From NCBI GenBank assembly GCA_026399835.1, contig JAPLQE010000060.1:1-42762 (forward strand): a stretch of 42,762 nt of DNA. Direction: 5' to 3'. This DNA is from Burkholderiales bacterium (GTDB lineage Bacteria; Pseudomonadota; Gammaproteobacteria; Burkholderiales; Burkholderiaceae_E). This document shows positions 33,606 through 42,762 of this stretch, one piece after another. A program made the translations under genes and the position numbers. The notes under the pieces were generated by a model. It worked only from the letters and a program-made list of their open reading frames with translations, was not told where the DNA came from and ran no database searches. Positions within the stretch are counted from its first letter, which is position 1; every line of letters starts with the position of its first letter.

Positions 33606-34394
33606 GTGAGGCTCGCGCTCGGCCTGGCCTACGAAGGCACGGGCTGCCCCGGCTGGCAGACGCAAGCCTCCGGCGACGCGCTGCAGGACCTCCTCGAGGC
33701 CTCGCTCGGCGCACTCGCCGGGCACCCCATCGCCACCGTCTGCGCCGGCCGCACCGATGCCGGCGTGCATGCGCTGGCGCAGGTCGTCCACTTCGACACC
33801 ACCGCCGCGCGCCCGCTGACCGCCTGGGTCCGCGGCGTGAATGCGCGCCTGCCGGCACGCCTCGCGGTGCAGTGGGCCCGCGAGGTGCCCGACGCGTTCC
33901 ATGCGCGCTTCTCGGCGCGCACCCGCAGCTACCGCTACCTGCTGCGCCGCGCCGAGGTGCAGCATCCGCTGTGGCGCGACCGTGTCGGCTGGGTGTTCCG
34001 CCCGCTCGACGTCGACGCGATGCGCGAGGCGGCCACGGCACTGGTCGGCACCCACGACTTCTCGTCCTTCCGCTCGTCGCAGTGCCAGGCGAAGACGCCG
34101 GTGCGCACCATGCACCGGCTCGAGGTCGCCACCCGCGGCGAGTTCATCGAGCTCACGCTCACCGCCAACGCCTTCCTGCACCACATGGTCCGCAACATCG
34201 TCGGCAGCCTGGTCTACGTGGGCACGGGCCGCCAGCCCGCGGCCTGGGTCGCCGAGCTGCTGGCCGCGCGGCGTCGTGCGCTGGGTGCGCCGACCTTCTC
34301 GCCCTCGGGGCTGTACCTGGCCGGCGTGGACTACGATCCGGTGTTCGGCCTGCCCACCGGCGCCCCCGATCCGCTGGGCGCCGCCTCGATCTGA
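33606..34394 (+). CDS. truA: tRNA pseudouridine(38-40) synthase
   Basis: A 262-residue enzyme that converts uridines 38-40 of the tRNA anticodon stem to pseudouridine. Catalytic Asp51 sits in [18 protein letters not shown], the family hallmark. [16 protein letters not shown] and [20 protein letters not shown] are further TruA segments. It starts at a GTG just after the fimV hairpin, with GGCCGG rather than a strong ribosome-binding site before it. trpF follows after 4 bases, as in many Burkholderiales (fimV-truA-trpF). Confidence 0.95.
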   Translation: MRLALGLAYEGTGCPGWQTQASGDALQDLLEASLGALAGHPIATVCAGRTDAGVHALAQVVHFDTTAARPLTAWVRGVNARLPARLAVQWAREVPDAFHARFSARTRSYRYLLRRAEVQHPLWRDRVGWVFRPLDVDAMREAATALVGTHDFSSFRSSQCQAKTPVRTMHRLEVATRGEFIELTLTANAFLHHMVRNIVGSLVYVGTGRQPAAWVAELLAARRRALGAPTFSPSGLYLAGVDYDPVFGLPTGAPDPLGAASI

Positions 34395-34398
34395 TCCC

Positions 34399-35039
34399 AT
34401 GAAGACACGCATCAAGTTCTGCGGCCTGGTCCGTCCCGGCGACGTCGACGACGCGGTCGCGATCGGGGCCGATGCGATCGGCTTCGTGTTCTACCGCAAG
34501 AGCCCGCGCGCGCTGTCGCCCGAGGACGCGGCCGCGCTGCGCCGCCGGCTGCCGTCCTTCGTGTCCGCGGTCGGCCTCTTCGTCGATGCACCGCGCGAAG
34601 AGGTCGAGGCCACCGCCTCGCGGGTCGGGCTGGACGTGCTGCAGCTGCATGGCGACGAGACCCCCGAGCTCGGTGCCGCGATCGCGGCGGGCTGCGGCCT
34701 GCCGTGGTGGAAGGCCATCCGCATGCGGGCGGAAACCGATTTGTTATCATCGGCCCGATCGTTCGGCGCCGCCGAATGCTTGGTGCTGGATGCGTTCAGC
34801 GACGGCTACGGCGGCAGCGGCAGGGCGTTCGACTGGTCGTGGATACCCGATGGGCTGCCTGCACGGATCGTGCTCTCCGGCGGCCTCGATGCCGGCTCCG
34901 TGGCCGAGGCGATCGGGCGCGTCAGGCCCTTCGCGGTCGACGTCTCGAGCGGCATCCAGGGCAGCGACCCGAGAACGAAGGACAGGACACGGATGGAGCG
35001 ATTCGTCGCCGCCGTGCTCTCAGCGGACGCAGACCGACC

Positions 35040-35043
<4 letters not shown>
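34399..35043 (+). CDS. trpF: Phosphoribosylanthranilate isomerase
   Basis: A 214-residue TIM-barrel enzyme, third step of tryptophan synthesis. Cys8 in [11 protein letters not shown] and Asp131 in [11 protein letters not shown] are the general base and acid. [19 protein letters not shown] and [16 protein letters not shown] (phosphate loop) are conserved. Residues 115-118 use the rare codons TTG TTA TCA in a short AT-rich patch that looks like an internal promoter. Its stop overlaps the trpB start (ATGA). trpE, trpG, trpD and trpC are not in the window. Confidence 0.96.
34742..34750 (+). promoter_or_regulatory. Candidate internal promoter for trpBA within trpF
   Basis: TGTTATCAT fits an extended -10 (TGn plus TATCAT, five of six consensus bases). 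It is 290 bases before trpB and falls on codons TTG TTA TCA, which are rare in this G+C-rich DNA. No -35 is seen, as often with extended -10 promoters. Confidence 0.45.
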
Positions 35044-36239
<1,196 letters not shown>

Positions 36240-36265
36240 GCGCAGCGAGCGAGCCCGAACCCGAC

Positions 36266-37087
36266 ATGTCCCCGATGTCTCGTATTGACGCCACCTTCGC
36301 CCGTCTGCGCGCCGCCAACCGCCGCGCGCTGATCCCGTACTTCACCGCCGGCCACCCCAGCCGCGAGCATGCGGTGCCGATGATGCATGCGCTCGCCCGC
36401 GCCGGCGCCGACGTCATCGAGCTCGGCGTGCCGTTCTCCGACCCGATGGCCGACGGCCCGGTGATCCAGAGGTCCGGCGAGCATGCGCTGTCGCTCGGCG
36501 TGGGGCTGGGCGACGTGCTCGACTGGGTGCGCGAGTTCCGCCGCGACGATGCCACCACGCCGGTCGTGCTGATGGGCTACCTGAACCCGATCGAGCGCAT
36601 GGGCGCCGAGGCCTTCGCTGCGCGCGCGGCCGAGGCCGGCGTCGACGGCGTGCTGGTCGTCGACCTGCCGCCCGAGGAGGCCGAGACGCTCGGCCCCCTG
36701 TTCAAGTCGCACGGGCTCGATCCGATCTTCCTGATCGCGCCCACGTCCACGCCCGCGCGCATCGCGCAAGTCGGGCGCATCGCCAGCGGCTACGTGTACT
36801 ACGTGTCGCTCAAGGGCGTGACCGGTTCGGGCGCGCTCAACGTCGACGCGGTGCTGTCGGCGCTGCCGGCCATCCGCGAGGCCACGGGCCTGCCGGTCGG
36901 CGTGGGCTTCGGCATCCGCGACGGCGCGACCGCGCGCGCGATCGCCGAGCGGGCCGACGCCGTCGTGATCGGCACGCGGCTGATCCAGGAGATCGAGGCC
37001 GCCGGGCCCGCGCATGCCGTCGAGCGTGCCGCGGCCTTCATCCAGGGCATCCGCCAGGCGATGGACGCCGGCGTGTCCGCCACCTGA
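36266..37087 (+). CDS. trpA: Tryptophan synthase alpha subunit
   Basis: A 273-residue TIM barrel that releases indole from indole-3-glycerol phosphate and channels it to TrpB. The catalytic pair Glu52 ([11 protein letters not shown]) and Asp63 (MADGPVIQ) is present, and [13 protein letters not shown] and [15 protein letters not shown] bind the phosphate. A second ATG three codons in (36275) is equally possible as the start. accD follows after 10 bases, the usual betaproteobacterial order. Confidence 0.96.
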   Translation: MSPMSRIDATFARLRAANRRALIPYFTAGHPSREHAVPMMHALARAGADVIELGVPFSDPMADGPVIQRSGEHALSLGVGLGDVLDWVREFRRDDATTPVVLMGYLNPIERMGAEAFAARAAEAGVDGVLVVDLPPEEAETLGPLFKSHGLDPIFLIAPTSTPARIAQVGRIASGYVYYVSLKGVTGSGALNVDAVLSALPAIREATGLPVGVGFGIRDGATARAIAERADAVVIGTRLIQEIEAAGPAHAVERAAAFIQGIRQAMDAGVSAT

Positions 37088-37097
37088 GGTCACCGCC

Positions 37098-37976
37098 ATG
37101 AGCTGGCTCGAGAAGCTGCTTCCCCCGCGGATCAAGCGTGCGGTCACGCCGGGCGGCGGCAAGCGCACGGTGCCCGAGGGCGTCTGGGTCAAATGCGCGT
37201 CGTGCGACGCGGTGCTGTACCGCGCCGACCTCGAGAGCAACCTCAGCGTCTGCCCGAAGTGCGACCACCACATGCGGATCGGCGCCCGCGCGCGCATCGA
37301 TGCGCTGCTCGATGCCGAAGGCCGCTACGAGATCGGCCAGGAAGTCGTGCCGGTCGACGCGCTCAAGTTCAAGGACAGCCGCAAGTACCCCGACCGCATC
37401 GCCGAGGCGATGGACGCCACCGGCGAGACCGATGCGCTCGTCGTCGTGGGCGGTGCCATCCGCGCGCTGCCGGTGGTGGTCGCGGCCTTCGAGTTCGAGT
37501 TCATGGGCGGCTCGATGGGCTCGGTCGTCGGCGAGCGCTTCGCGCGCGGCGTGCAAAACGCCATCGACCAGAAGGTGCCCTTCATCTCGGTGGCCGCCTC
37601 GGGCGGTGCGCGCATGCAGGAAGGTCTGCTGTCGCTGATGCAGATGGCCAAGACCACCGCGATGCTCACCCAGCTCTCGGATGCGCGCCTGCCGTACATA
37701 TCCGTGCTGACCGACCCGACGATGGGCGGCGTGTCGGCGAGCTTCTGCTTTCTCGGTGACGTGGTCATCGCCGAGCCGCGCGCGCTCATCGGCTTCGCCG
37801 GCCCGCGGGTCATCGAGCAGACCGTGCGCGAGAAGCTCCCCGAGGGCTTCCAGCGCGCCGAGTTCCTGGTCGAGAAGGGCGCGGTCGACATGATCGTGCA
37901 CCGCAAGCAGATGCGCGACGAGATCGCGCAGCTCCTCGCGCTGCTGCTGCGCCAGCCCTCGGAGGCGCTGGCCTGA
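37098..37976 (+). CDS. accD: Acetyl-CoA carboxylase carboxyltransferase beta subunit
   Basis: A 292-residue protein that works with AccA to carboxylate acetyl-CoA for fatty acid synthesis. The N-terminal zinc ribbon has four cysteines, Cys33, Cys36, Cys52 and Cys55 ([18 protein letters not shown]). [21 protein letters not shown] and [20 protein letters not shown] are the crotonase-fold CoA-binding segments. The stop TGA at 37974-37976 is overlapped by what appears to be the CTG start of folC. Confidence 0.97.
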   Translation: MSWLEKLLPPRIKRAVTPGGGKRTVPEGVWVKCASCDAVLYRADLESNLSVCPKCDHHMRIGARARIDALLDAEGRYEIGQEVVPVDALKFKDSRKYPDRIAEAMDATGETDALVVVGGAIRALPVVVAAFEFEFMGGSMGSVVGERFARGVQNAIDQKVPFISVAASGGARMQEGLLSLMQMAKTTAMLTQLSDARLPYISVLTDPTMGGVSASFCFLGDVVIAEPRALIGFAGPRVIEQTVREKLPEGFQRAEFLVEKGAVDMIVHRKQMRDEIAQLLALLLRQPSEALA

Positions 37977-39286
37977 GCACCGCCGCACACGACGCGCCGT
38001 CCGGCCTCGAGGCCTGGCTCGCGCGCATCGAGGGCCTGCATCCCAAGGGCATCGAGCTCGGTCTGGACCGGGTGCGCGAGGTCGCGCAGCGGCTGCGCCT
38101 GGACCTGCCCGGCACCAAGATCGTGGTGGCCGGCACCAACGGCAAGGGCTCGACCTGCGCGATGCTCGAGTCGATCCTGCTGGCCGCGGGCTTTCGGGTC
38201 GGCTGCTACACCTCGCCGCACCTGCTGCGCTTCAACGAGCGCGCGCGCCTCGACGGCGTGCCCGCCACCGACGAGGCGCTGGTCGAGCAGTTCGAGGCGG
38301 TGGAGGCCGCGCGCGGCGAGACCCGGCTCAGCTACTTCGAGTTCACCACGCTCGCCATCCTGCGGCTCTTCCAGCAGGCCGCGCCCGATGCGCTGGTGCT
38401 CGAGATCGGCCTGGGCGGGCGACTCGACGCGGTGAACCTGGTCGACGCCGACTGCGCGATCGTCACCTGCATCGACATCGACCATGCCGAGTACCTCGGC
38501 GACACGCGCGAGAAGATCGGCTGGGAGAAGGCGCACGTCTACCGCACCGGACGCCCGGCGATCTGCACCGACCCGGTCGCGCCGCAGTCGCTGATCGACC
38601 ATGCGACCGAGATCGGCGCCGACCTCTGGCGCTTCGGCCACGACTTCAACTACTCGGGCGACCGCCAGCAGTGGAGCTATGGCGGGCGCGGCCAGCGCCG
38701 CAACAGCCTGGCTTACCCGGCGCTGCGTGGCGCCAACCAGCTCCTGAACGCCTCGGGCGTGCTGGCCGCGCTCGAGTCGCTGCGCGACCGGCTGCCGGTG
38801 AGCGCGCAGGCCGTGCGCTCGGGCTTCGCCACGGTCGAGCTGCCCGGGCGCTTCCAGGTGCTCGCCGGGCGGCCGGCCATCGTGCTCGACGTCGCGCACA
38901 ACCCGCACGCGGTCGCGCACCTCGCGGCCAACCTCGATGGCATGGGCTTCTTCCCGTACACGTACGCGGTGTTCGGCATGCTCGGCGACAAGGACATCGC
39001 GGGCGCCATCGCGCACCTGCGCGGACGCGTCGACCACTGGCTCGTCACCGACCTGCCGGGTCCGCGCGGCGTGAGCGCCGAGGCGCTCGAGCAGGCGCTG
39101 CGCGATGCCGGCATCGTGCCGGGGCAGGGCGAGGACGCCGAGCGGACCATCGCCCGCTTCGCGTCGCCCCGCGAGGCACTCGCCGCCGCGAAGGAGCGGG
39201 CCGGCGAGAATGATAGAATCGTGGTCCTGGGATCGTTCCTGACCGTGGCCGATGTGCTGGCCTCGCGTGGACGATCCGGTCCCTGA
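37973..39286 (+). CDS. folC: Dihydrofolate/folylpolyglutamate synthase, apparent CTG start
   Basis: A 437-residue Mur-ligase-fold enzyme that adds glutamates to folate. [15 protein letters not shown] (52-65) is the P-loop, [15 protein letters not shown] and [12 protein letters not shown] follow, and [10 protein letters not shown] is the C-domain signature. The first ATG, GTG or TTG in frame is GTG 38072, but the conserved N-terminal helix [20 protein letters not shown] lies before it. Upstream, the only start-like codon is CTG 37973, overlapping the accD stop as CTGA. That start gives the usual family length, so it is used here. An unusual ATC start is a less likely alternative. Confidence 0.9.
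   Translation: MSTAAHDAPSGLEAWLARIEGLHPKGIELGLDRVREVAQRLRLDLPGTKIVVAGTNGKGSTCAMLESILLAAGFRVGCYTSPHLLRFNERARLDGVPATDEALVEQFEAVEAARGETRLSYFEFTTLAILRLFQQAAPDALVLEIGLGGRLDAVNLVDADCAIVTCIDIDHAEYLGDTREKIGWEKAHVYRTGRPAICTDPVAPQSLIDHATEIGADLWRFGHDFNYSGDRQQWSYGGRGQRRNSLAYPALRGANQLLNASGVLAALESLRDRLPVSAQAVRSGFATVELPGRFQVLAGRPAIVLDVAHNPHAVAHLAANLDGMGFFPYTYAVFGMLGDKDIAGAIAHLRGRVDHWLVTDLPGPRGVSAEALEQALRDAGIVPGQGEDAERTIARFASPREALAAAKERAGENDRIVVLGSFLTVADVLASRGRSGP
39211..39219 (+). promoter_or_regulatory. Extended -10 inside folC for the SPOR-cvpA-purF genes
   Basis: TGATAGAAT (TGn plus TAGAAT, five of six consensus bases) lies in the last 80 bases of folC, 90 bases before the SPOR gene. It falls in an AT-rich patch coding GAGAATGATAGA. 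No -35 hexamer is evident. Confidence 0.45.
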
Positions 39287-39308
39287 CTCGAACCGTCTCC
39301 CCCCTCCC

Positions 39309-40034
39309 ATGGCAACACGGGCCTCGCCCCCGGCGCGCAAGCGTGCGGGTGGAAGCGAAGACGGCGACGTCGATCCGGCGCTCCCGCAGAAGAAGCGCGC
39401 CCGGCATCGCCTGATCGGCGCGATCGCGCTGTGTCTGCTGGCCGCCATCGTCGTGCCGCTGCTGCTCGATTCAGAGCCCAAGCGGCCCTCGTCGGACGTC
39501 GCCATCGTCATCCCGTCGCGTGACACGCCGCTGCCGGCGCGGGTCGCGGAGGTGAAGCCGGTCGATGCGAAGGGCGGCGACACGAAGTCGGGCGATGTGA
39601 AGGAAGGCGACGCGAAGTCCACCGACTCGAAGTCCGCCGACGCGAAGTCCGCCGACTCGAAAGGCAGCGACGCCAAATCGGCCGACGCGAAGGCCGCCGA
39701 CCCCAAGCCCGCCGACCCCAAGTCCGCCAAGGCCGAGCCCCGCAAGGACGGCAAGGACGAGATCGCGCAGCTCGCCGATGCCGCGCAGGCGCGCGCCAAG
39801 GGCGAGGGCCGCTACCTGCTGCAGGTGGGCGCCTATGCCAACGAGTCCGGCGCCGCCACCGCGGTGGAGCGCGTGCAGGCCACCGGCCTGCGTGCCTTCA
39901 CCGAGAAGATCAAGACCGATCGCGGCGACCGCGTGCGCGTGCGCGTCGGTCCGTTCACCTCGCGCGATGCGGCCGAGCAGGCCCGCACCCAGTTGCAGGC
40001 CGCCGGCGTGCAGGCCGCGATGATCTCGCCGTGA
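39309..40034 (+). CDS. SPOR-domain cell-division/peptidoglycan-binding protein
   Basis: A 241-residue single-pass membrane protein of the DedD type. Residues 1-34 are cytoplasmic and basic, 35-53 (LIGAIALCLLAAIVVPLLL) span the membrane, and 54-160 are a periplasmic linker. Residues 86-140 of the linker are eleven copies of a D-x-K-x-x pentapeptide. The SPOR domain is at about 164-240 (YLLQVGAYANESGAATAVER, VRVRVGPFTSRDAAEQA); it binds denuded glycan strands at the septum. Its place between folC and cvpA matches the dedD-cvpA-purF order of many proteobacteria, so dedD is the likely orthologue. Confidence 0.88.
   Translation: MATRASPPARKRAGGSEDGDVDPALPQKKRARHRLIGAIALCLLAAIVVPLLLDSEPKRPSSDVAIVIPSRDTPLPARVAEVKPVDAKGGDTKSGDVKEGDAKSTDSKSADAKSADSKGSDAKSADAKAADPKPADPKSAKAEPRKDGKDEIAQLADAAQARAKGEGRYLLQVGAYANESGAATAVERVQATGLRAFTEKIKTDRGDRVRVRVGPFTSRDAAEQARTQLQAAGVQAAMISP
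39564..39728 (+). repeat. Eleven tandem 15-bp units encoding D-x-K-x-x
   Basis: The linker of the SPOR protein repeats DAKGG, DTKSG, DVKEG, DAKST, DSKSA, DAKSA, DSKGS, DAKSA, DAKAA, DPKPA, DPKSA. At DNA level the units differ but keep the GA(C)xxxAA(G) frame. The alternating acid and Lys give an uncharged-on-average, extended spacer; copy number may vary between strains. Confidence 0.8.
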
Positions 40035-40080
40035 GCGGCGCGCCCGCGTTGCCTGCCGTCACCACCGCCGGAGCGGACTG

Positions 40081-40566
40081 ATGCTCGACGCGATCACCGG
40101 CTGGGACTGGTTCGTCGCGATCGTCGTCGTGCTCTCGGTCGGCTTCGGCCTGATGCGCGGCCTGGTGCGCACGGTCTTCGCGCTCGCCGCGTGGGTGGTG
40201 GGCCTGCTCGGCGTGCCGCTGATCGCACCGCACGCGATGCGCGTGCTGCCCGACGCCGTGCCGCTTCCGGTCGTCTACTTCCTCGTCTTCCTCGTGCTCT
40301 TCGTCGCGGTCCGCATGCTGGGCTCGCTCGCCGCGCGCGGCCTGCGGGGCTTGGGCCTGGGCGGCGCGGACCGGCTGCTCGGCGCCGTGCTCGGCACGCT
40401 GCGCGCGGCGATCGTCATCCTGCTGGCCGCGCTCGGCACGCACCTGGCCGGCTACTCCAACCATCCGTCGTGGACGCAGGCGCTGTCGCGCCCGCTGCTC
40501 GACGGGCTGGTGCAACGCGCCGAACCGTTCCTCCCCGAGCGGCTGTCCGGCGTGCGCAGGACCTGA
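40081..40566 (+). CDS. cvpA: CvpA family membrane protein
   Basis: A 161-residue inner-membrane protein with about four hydrophobic helices. WDWFVAIVVVLSVGFGLMRGLVRTVFALAAWVVGLL is the family's characteristic start, and GLGLGGADRLLGAVLGTLRAA the conserved central loop. CvpA was named for colicin V production and affects envelope integrity and biofilm formation; its molecular role is unclear. It lies 46 bases after the SPOR gene and 61 bases before purF, and is probably co-transcribed with both. Confidence 0.92.
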   Translation: MLDAITGWDWFVAIVVVLSVGFGLMRGLVRTVFALAAWVVGLLGVPLIAPHAMRVLPDAVPLPVVYFLVFLVLFVAVRMLGSLAARGLRGLGLGGADRLLGAVLGTLRAAIVILLAALGTHLAGYSNHPSWTQALSRPLLDGLVQRAEPFLPERLSGVRRT

Positions 40567-40627
40567 CGACGAATCCCGCGCGGTGCCGGCCCGTGCCGAC
40601 ATCGCCGACACTGAACGGAGAAGTACC

Positions 40628-42163
40628 ATGTGCGGCATCCTAGGCGTGGTCGCGCGCAGCCCGGTGAACCAGCTGCTCTACGACGGGCTGCTGCTGCTGC
40701 AGCACCGCGGGCAGGACGCCGCCGGCATCGCCACCTCCAACGGCAAGGCGTTCTCGATGCACAAGGCCAGCGGCCTGGTGCGCGACGTCTTCCGCACGCG
40801 CAACATGCGCGGCCTGCCGGGCCGCAGCGGCATCGGCCACGTGCGCTATCCCACCGCCGGCTCCGCCACCAACGAGGAGGAGGCGCAGCCGTTCTACGTG
40901 AACGCGCCCTTCGGCGTGACCCTCGCGCACAACGGCAACCTCACCAACTCCGACCAGCTCAAGGAAGAGATGTTCCGGCGCGACCGCCGGCACATCAACA
41001 CCGAGAGCGACTCCGAGGTCCTGCTCAACGTGCTGGCCAACGAGCTGCAGGCCGCGGCCGTCGGCGTGTCGCTCGACCCCGAGACGATCTTCCGGGCAGT
41101 AGTGGAGCTGCACAAGCGCGTGCGCGGCGCGTATGCGTGCACCGCCGAGATCGCCGGCTACGGCGTGCTGGGCTTCAGGGACCCGTACGGCATCCGGCCG
41201 CTGTGCTACGGCGTGGCCGAGACCGACCACGGCCCCGAGTACCTGATCGCCTCCGAGTCGGTGGCGCTCGAGGGCCTGGGCTTCAAGTTCGTGCGAGACA
41301 TCGCGCCGGGCGAGGCGGTGTTCATCGACATCGACGGCAACTTCCATGCGCGCGCCTGCGCGCCCGGCGCCACGCTCAACCCGTGCATCTTCGAGTACGT
41401 GTACTTCGCGCGGCCCGACTCGGTCATCGACGGCGTGTCGGTGTACGACGCGCGCCTGAAGATGGGCGAGTACCTCGCCGAGAAGGTCCGCCGCGAGCTG
41501 TGGGCCGGCGAGATCGACGTCGTGATGCCCATCCCCGACACCTCGCGGCCGTCCGCGCAGCAGCTCGCCAACCGGCTCAACCTCGACTACCGCGAAGGCT
41601 TCATCAAGAACCGCTACGTCGGCCGCACCTTCATCATGCCGGGGCAGTCGGTGCGCCGGAAGTCGGTGCGCCAGAAGCTCAACGCGATGAGCATCGAGTT
41701 CCGCGGCAAGAACGTGCTGCTGGTCGACGACTCCATCGTGCGCGGCACCACCTCGCACGAGATCGTGCAGATGGCGCGCGACGCCGGCGCCAACAAGGTC
41801 TACTTCGCGTCGGCCGCACCGCCCGTGCGCTTTCCCAACGTCTACGGCATCGACATGCCCACGCGCGCCGAGCTCATCGCCAGCGGCCGCAGCGACGAGG
41901 AGATCCGCATCGCCATCGGCGCCGACGCGCTCATCTACCAGGACATCGAGTCGATGAAGCAGTCGGTGCGCGACCTCGGCCCGCACCTGAAGGTCTTCGA
42001 GGCCTCGTGCTTCGACGGCCATTACATCACCGGCGACGTCTCGCCCGAGTACCTCGACCGGATCGAGGCCGCACGCAATGCGGCGACGGATGCGGCCGAG
42101 GACACGGGTCCCAAGGCGCAGATGAACCTTCAGTTCTCGATGCTGAACGCAGACTCGAGATAA
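40628..42163 (+). CDS. purF: Amidophosphoribosyltransferase
   Basis: A 511-residue enzyme for the first committed step of purine synthesis. Cys2, exposed after removal of the initiator Met, is the glutaminase nucleophile (MCGILGVV). HRGQDAAGIAT and GIGHVRYPTAGS belong to the Ntn domain; VLLVDDSIVRGTTSHEIVQM at about 363-382 is the PRPP-binding loop. CIFEYVYFARPDSV is a further signature. GGAGAA lies 6 bases before ATG 40628; upstream starts are ignored because Cys2 must be N-terminal. Its usual neighbour metZ is not seen; a broken ICL-family gene follows instead. Confidence 0.97.
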   Translation: MCGILGVVARSPVNQLLYDGLLLLQHRGQDAAGIATSNGKAFSMHKASGLVRDVFRTRNMRGLPGRSGIGHVRYPTAGSATNEEEAQPFYVNAPFGVTLAHNGNLTNSDQLKEEMFRRDRRHINTESDSEVLLNVLANELQAAAVGVSLDPETIFRAVVELHKRVRGAYACTAEIAGYGVLGFRDPYGIRPLCYGVAETDHGPEYLIASESVALEGLGFKFVRDIAPGEAVFIDIDGNFHARACAPGATLNPCIFEYVYFARPDSVIDGVSVYDARLKMGEYLAEKVRRELWAGEIDVVMPIPDTSRPSAQQLANRLNLDYREGFIKNRYVGRTFIMPGQSVRRKSVRQKLNAMSIEFRGKNVLLVDDSIVRGTTSHEIVQMARDAGANKVYFASAAPPVRFPNVYGIDMPTRAELIASGRSDEEIRIAIGADALIYQDIESMKQSVRDLGPHLKVFEASCFDGHYITGDVSPEYLDRIEAARNAATDAAEDTGPKAQMNLQFSMLNADSR

Positions 42164-42179
42164 GGCCGGGTAGGGCGCT

Positions 42180-42624
42180 TCAGTCCGGCACGCGATACCG
42201 CTGCTGCAGCGCCTCGATCTCGTCGTGCCCCAGCATCTTCTGGCGCTCGTCGAACATCATCAGCATCGACTCCGCGCCCGCGATCGAGCCGTTGGCACGC
42301 AGGTGGCCGAGCACCTCGCGCATCGCCTGCATCGCCGCCTGCAGCGCCGCGTTCGCATACAGGATGCCGGCGAAGCCCATCTCGGCCAGCGCCTCGCGCG
42401 CCAGCAGCGGCGTGCGTCCGCCGATCACCATGTTGCACACATGCCGGCCCGGCACCTCGCGCGGGATGGCCGCCAGCTCCTCTAGGCTGCGCGGCGCCTC
42501 CACGAACAGGAAGTCCGCGCCCGCCGCCTGGTAGCGTCGTGCGCGCTCGAGCGCCGCAGGCAGCCCCTCGACCGCGCGGGCATCGGTGCGCGCGAGGATC
42601 ATCATCTGCGCATCGTGGCGGGCG
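42180..42624 (-). pseudogene. Isocitrate lyase/PEP mutase family gene cut by an IS66 element
   Basis: The minus strand encodes about 148 residues matching the C-terminal half of the ICL/PEPM superfamily (methylisocitrate lyase or oxaloacetate decarboxylase-like). ARHDAQMMILARTDARA is the conserved strand that normally sits near residue 150, followed by ALERARRYQAAGADFLFVEA. Family-like sequence runs unbroken up to 42624 and stops exactly where the IS66 inverted repeat begins, so the N-terminal half, with the metal-binding Asp residues and KKCGH-type motif, lies beyond the element. ATG 42605 could in principle start a 141-residue product, but it would lack the active site. Confidence 0.78.
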
Positions 42625-42762
42625 GTAAGCGCCCGGGCAAGTCACCTTGCCCAGCTGCCTGATTCGTGTCAGATCGCCGCGGTCGGCGTCCAGAGATGCG
42701 GCAGCAACTCGTCGATGCGGCTGTTCGGCTGCGTGGGCAGCCGCTCGAGCACGTCGCGCAGG
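42625..42762 (-). mobile_element. End of an IS66-family insertion sequence, cut by the window
   Basis: The element begins with GTAAGCGCCCGGGCAAG, matching the 5'-GTAA start typical of IS66 terminal repeats. A perfect 7-bp hairpin (GGGCAAG/CTTGCCC, 42635-42652) lies just inside and could end transposase transcription. The transposase C-terminus follows. Only this end is in the window. IS66 elements duplicate 8 bp of target; the candidate copy here is GGCGGGCG (42617-42624), whose partner lies outside. Confidence 0.8.
42669..42762 (-). CDS. tnpC: IS66 family transposase (TnpC), C-terminal end, partial
   Basis: The minus strand encodes the last 30 residues, LRDVLERLPTQPNSRIDELL followed by PHLWTPTAAI and TGA. 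The P-T-x-P-x-S-x-I-D-E-L-L-P motif is characteristic of the IS66 DDE transposase C-terminus. The rest of the gene is outside the window, so whether it is intact is unknown. Confidence 0.85.
   Translation of the reverse strand, partial: LRDVLERLPTQPNSRIDELLPHLWTPTAAI

Noticed and set aside
39564-39728. Possible CRISPR-like or minisatellite array
   Set aside because: The period is 15 bases, in frame, with no spacers; it encodes a protein linker.
37325-39799. Long antisense frame over accD, folC and the SPOR gene
   Set aside because: The apparent Phe-Ala-Ser-Ala-Asp repeats at its start are just the reverse reading of the D-x-K array.

Overview
The window looks like a chromosomal segment of a very G+C-rich betaproteobacterium (about 70% G+C by eye), most likely of the order Burkholderiales. 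Two things support this: the core order leuC-leuD-leuB-asd-fimV-truA-trpF-trpB-trpA-accD-folC-SPOR protein-cvpA-purF, and the presence of Bug/TctC-type binding proteins and a PEP-CTERM-like protein. I see no rRNA, CRISPR array or prophage. One tRNA (Val, anticodon CAC) is present. The right edge cuts into an IS66-family insertion sequence.

Left part (1-9754): the end of a Pro/Ala/Arg-rich protein and a DUF2950 gene converge on a stress/envelope operon (DUF883, holin-like YqjE, YqjK-like). Next come a YcgR-type c-di-GMP brake, divergent from a TPR/GT41 SPINDLY-type glycosyltransferase coupled to a small SDR/epimerase; then the GTPase gene hflX, a deacetylase-superfamily amidohydrolase and a PaaI-like thioesterase.

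Catabolic and decaying part (9738-15104): a minus-strand operon for homoprotocatechuate meta-cleavage (hydratase, semialdehyde dehydrogenase, extradiol dioxygenase, FAH-family enzyme). It is followed by two broken genes: a LysR regulator that has lost its middle, and the last third of a Bug binding protein. The hpaF isomerase and hpaI aldolase of the pathway are not in the window.

Middle (15105-26349): a small charged protein, a 645-residue lipoprotein of unknown role, an atypical PEP-CTERM protein, tRNA-Val, a hexose-6-phosphate mutarotase, gltX, a MaoC-like dehydratase coupled to a complete Bug protein, aroC, an MFS transporter and a periplasmic M48 lipoprotein protease.

Right part (26398-42762): a long co-directional biosynthetic block on the plus strand. 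It makes leucine (leuCDB), the aspartate-family semialdehyde (asd), tryptophan (trpFBA), fatty acids (accD), folate (folC) and purines (purF), with fimV, truA, a SPOR protein and cvpA between. Several promoters seem to lie inside the 3' ends of upstream genes, seen as short AT-rich, rare-codon patches (leuB before asd, trpF before trpBA, folC before the SPOR gene). folC appears to start at a CTG that overlaps the accD stop. Downstream of purF, an ICL/PEP-mutase family gene is cut by the IS66 element.

I did not find a clearly new multi-gene system. The most unusual signals are the non-canonical folC start, the trpF-internal promoter candidate, the IS66 disruption, the doubly deleted LysR gene, the PEP-CTERM variant and several unexplained palindromes and short repeats.
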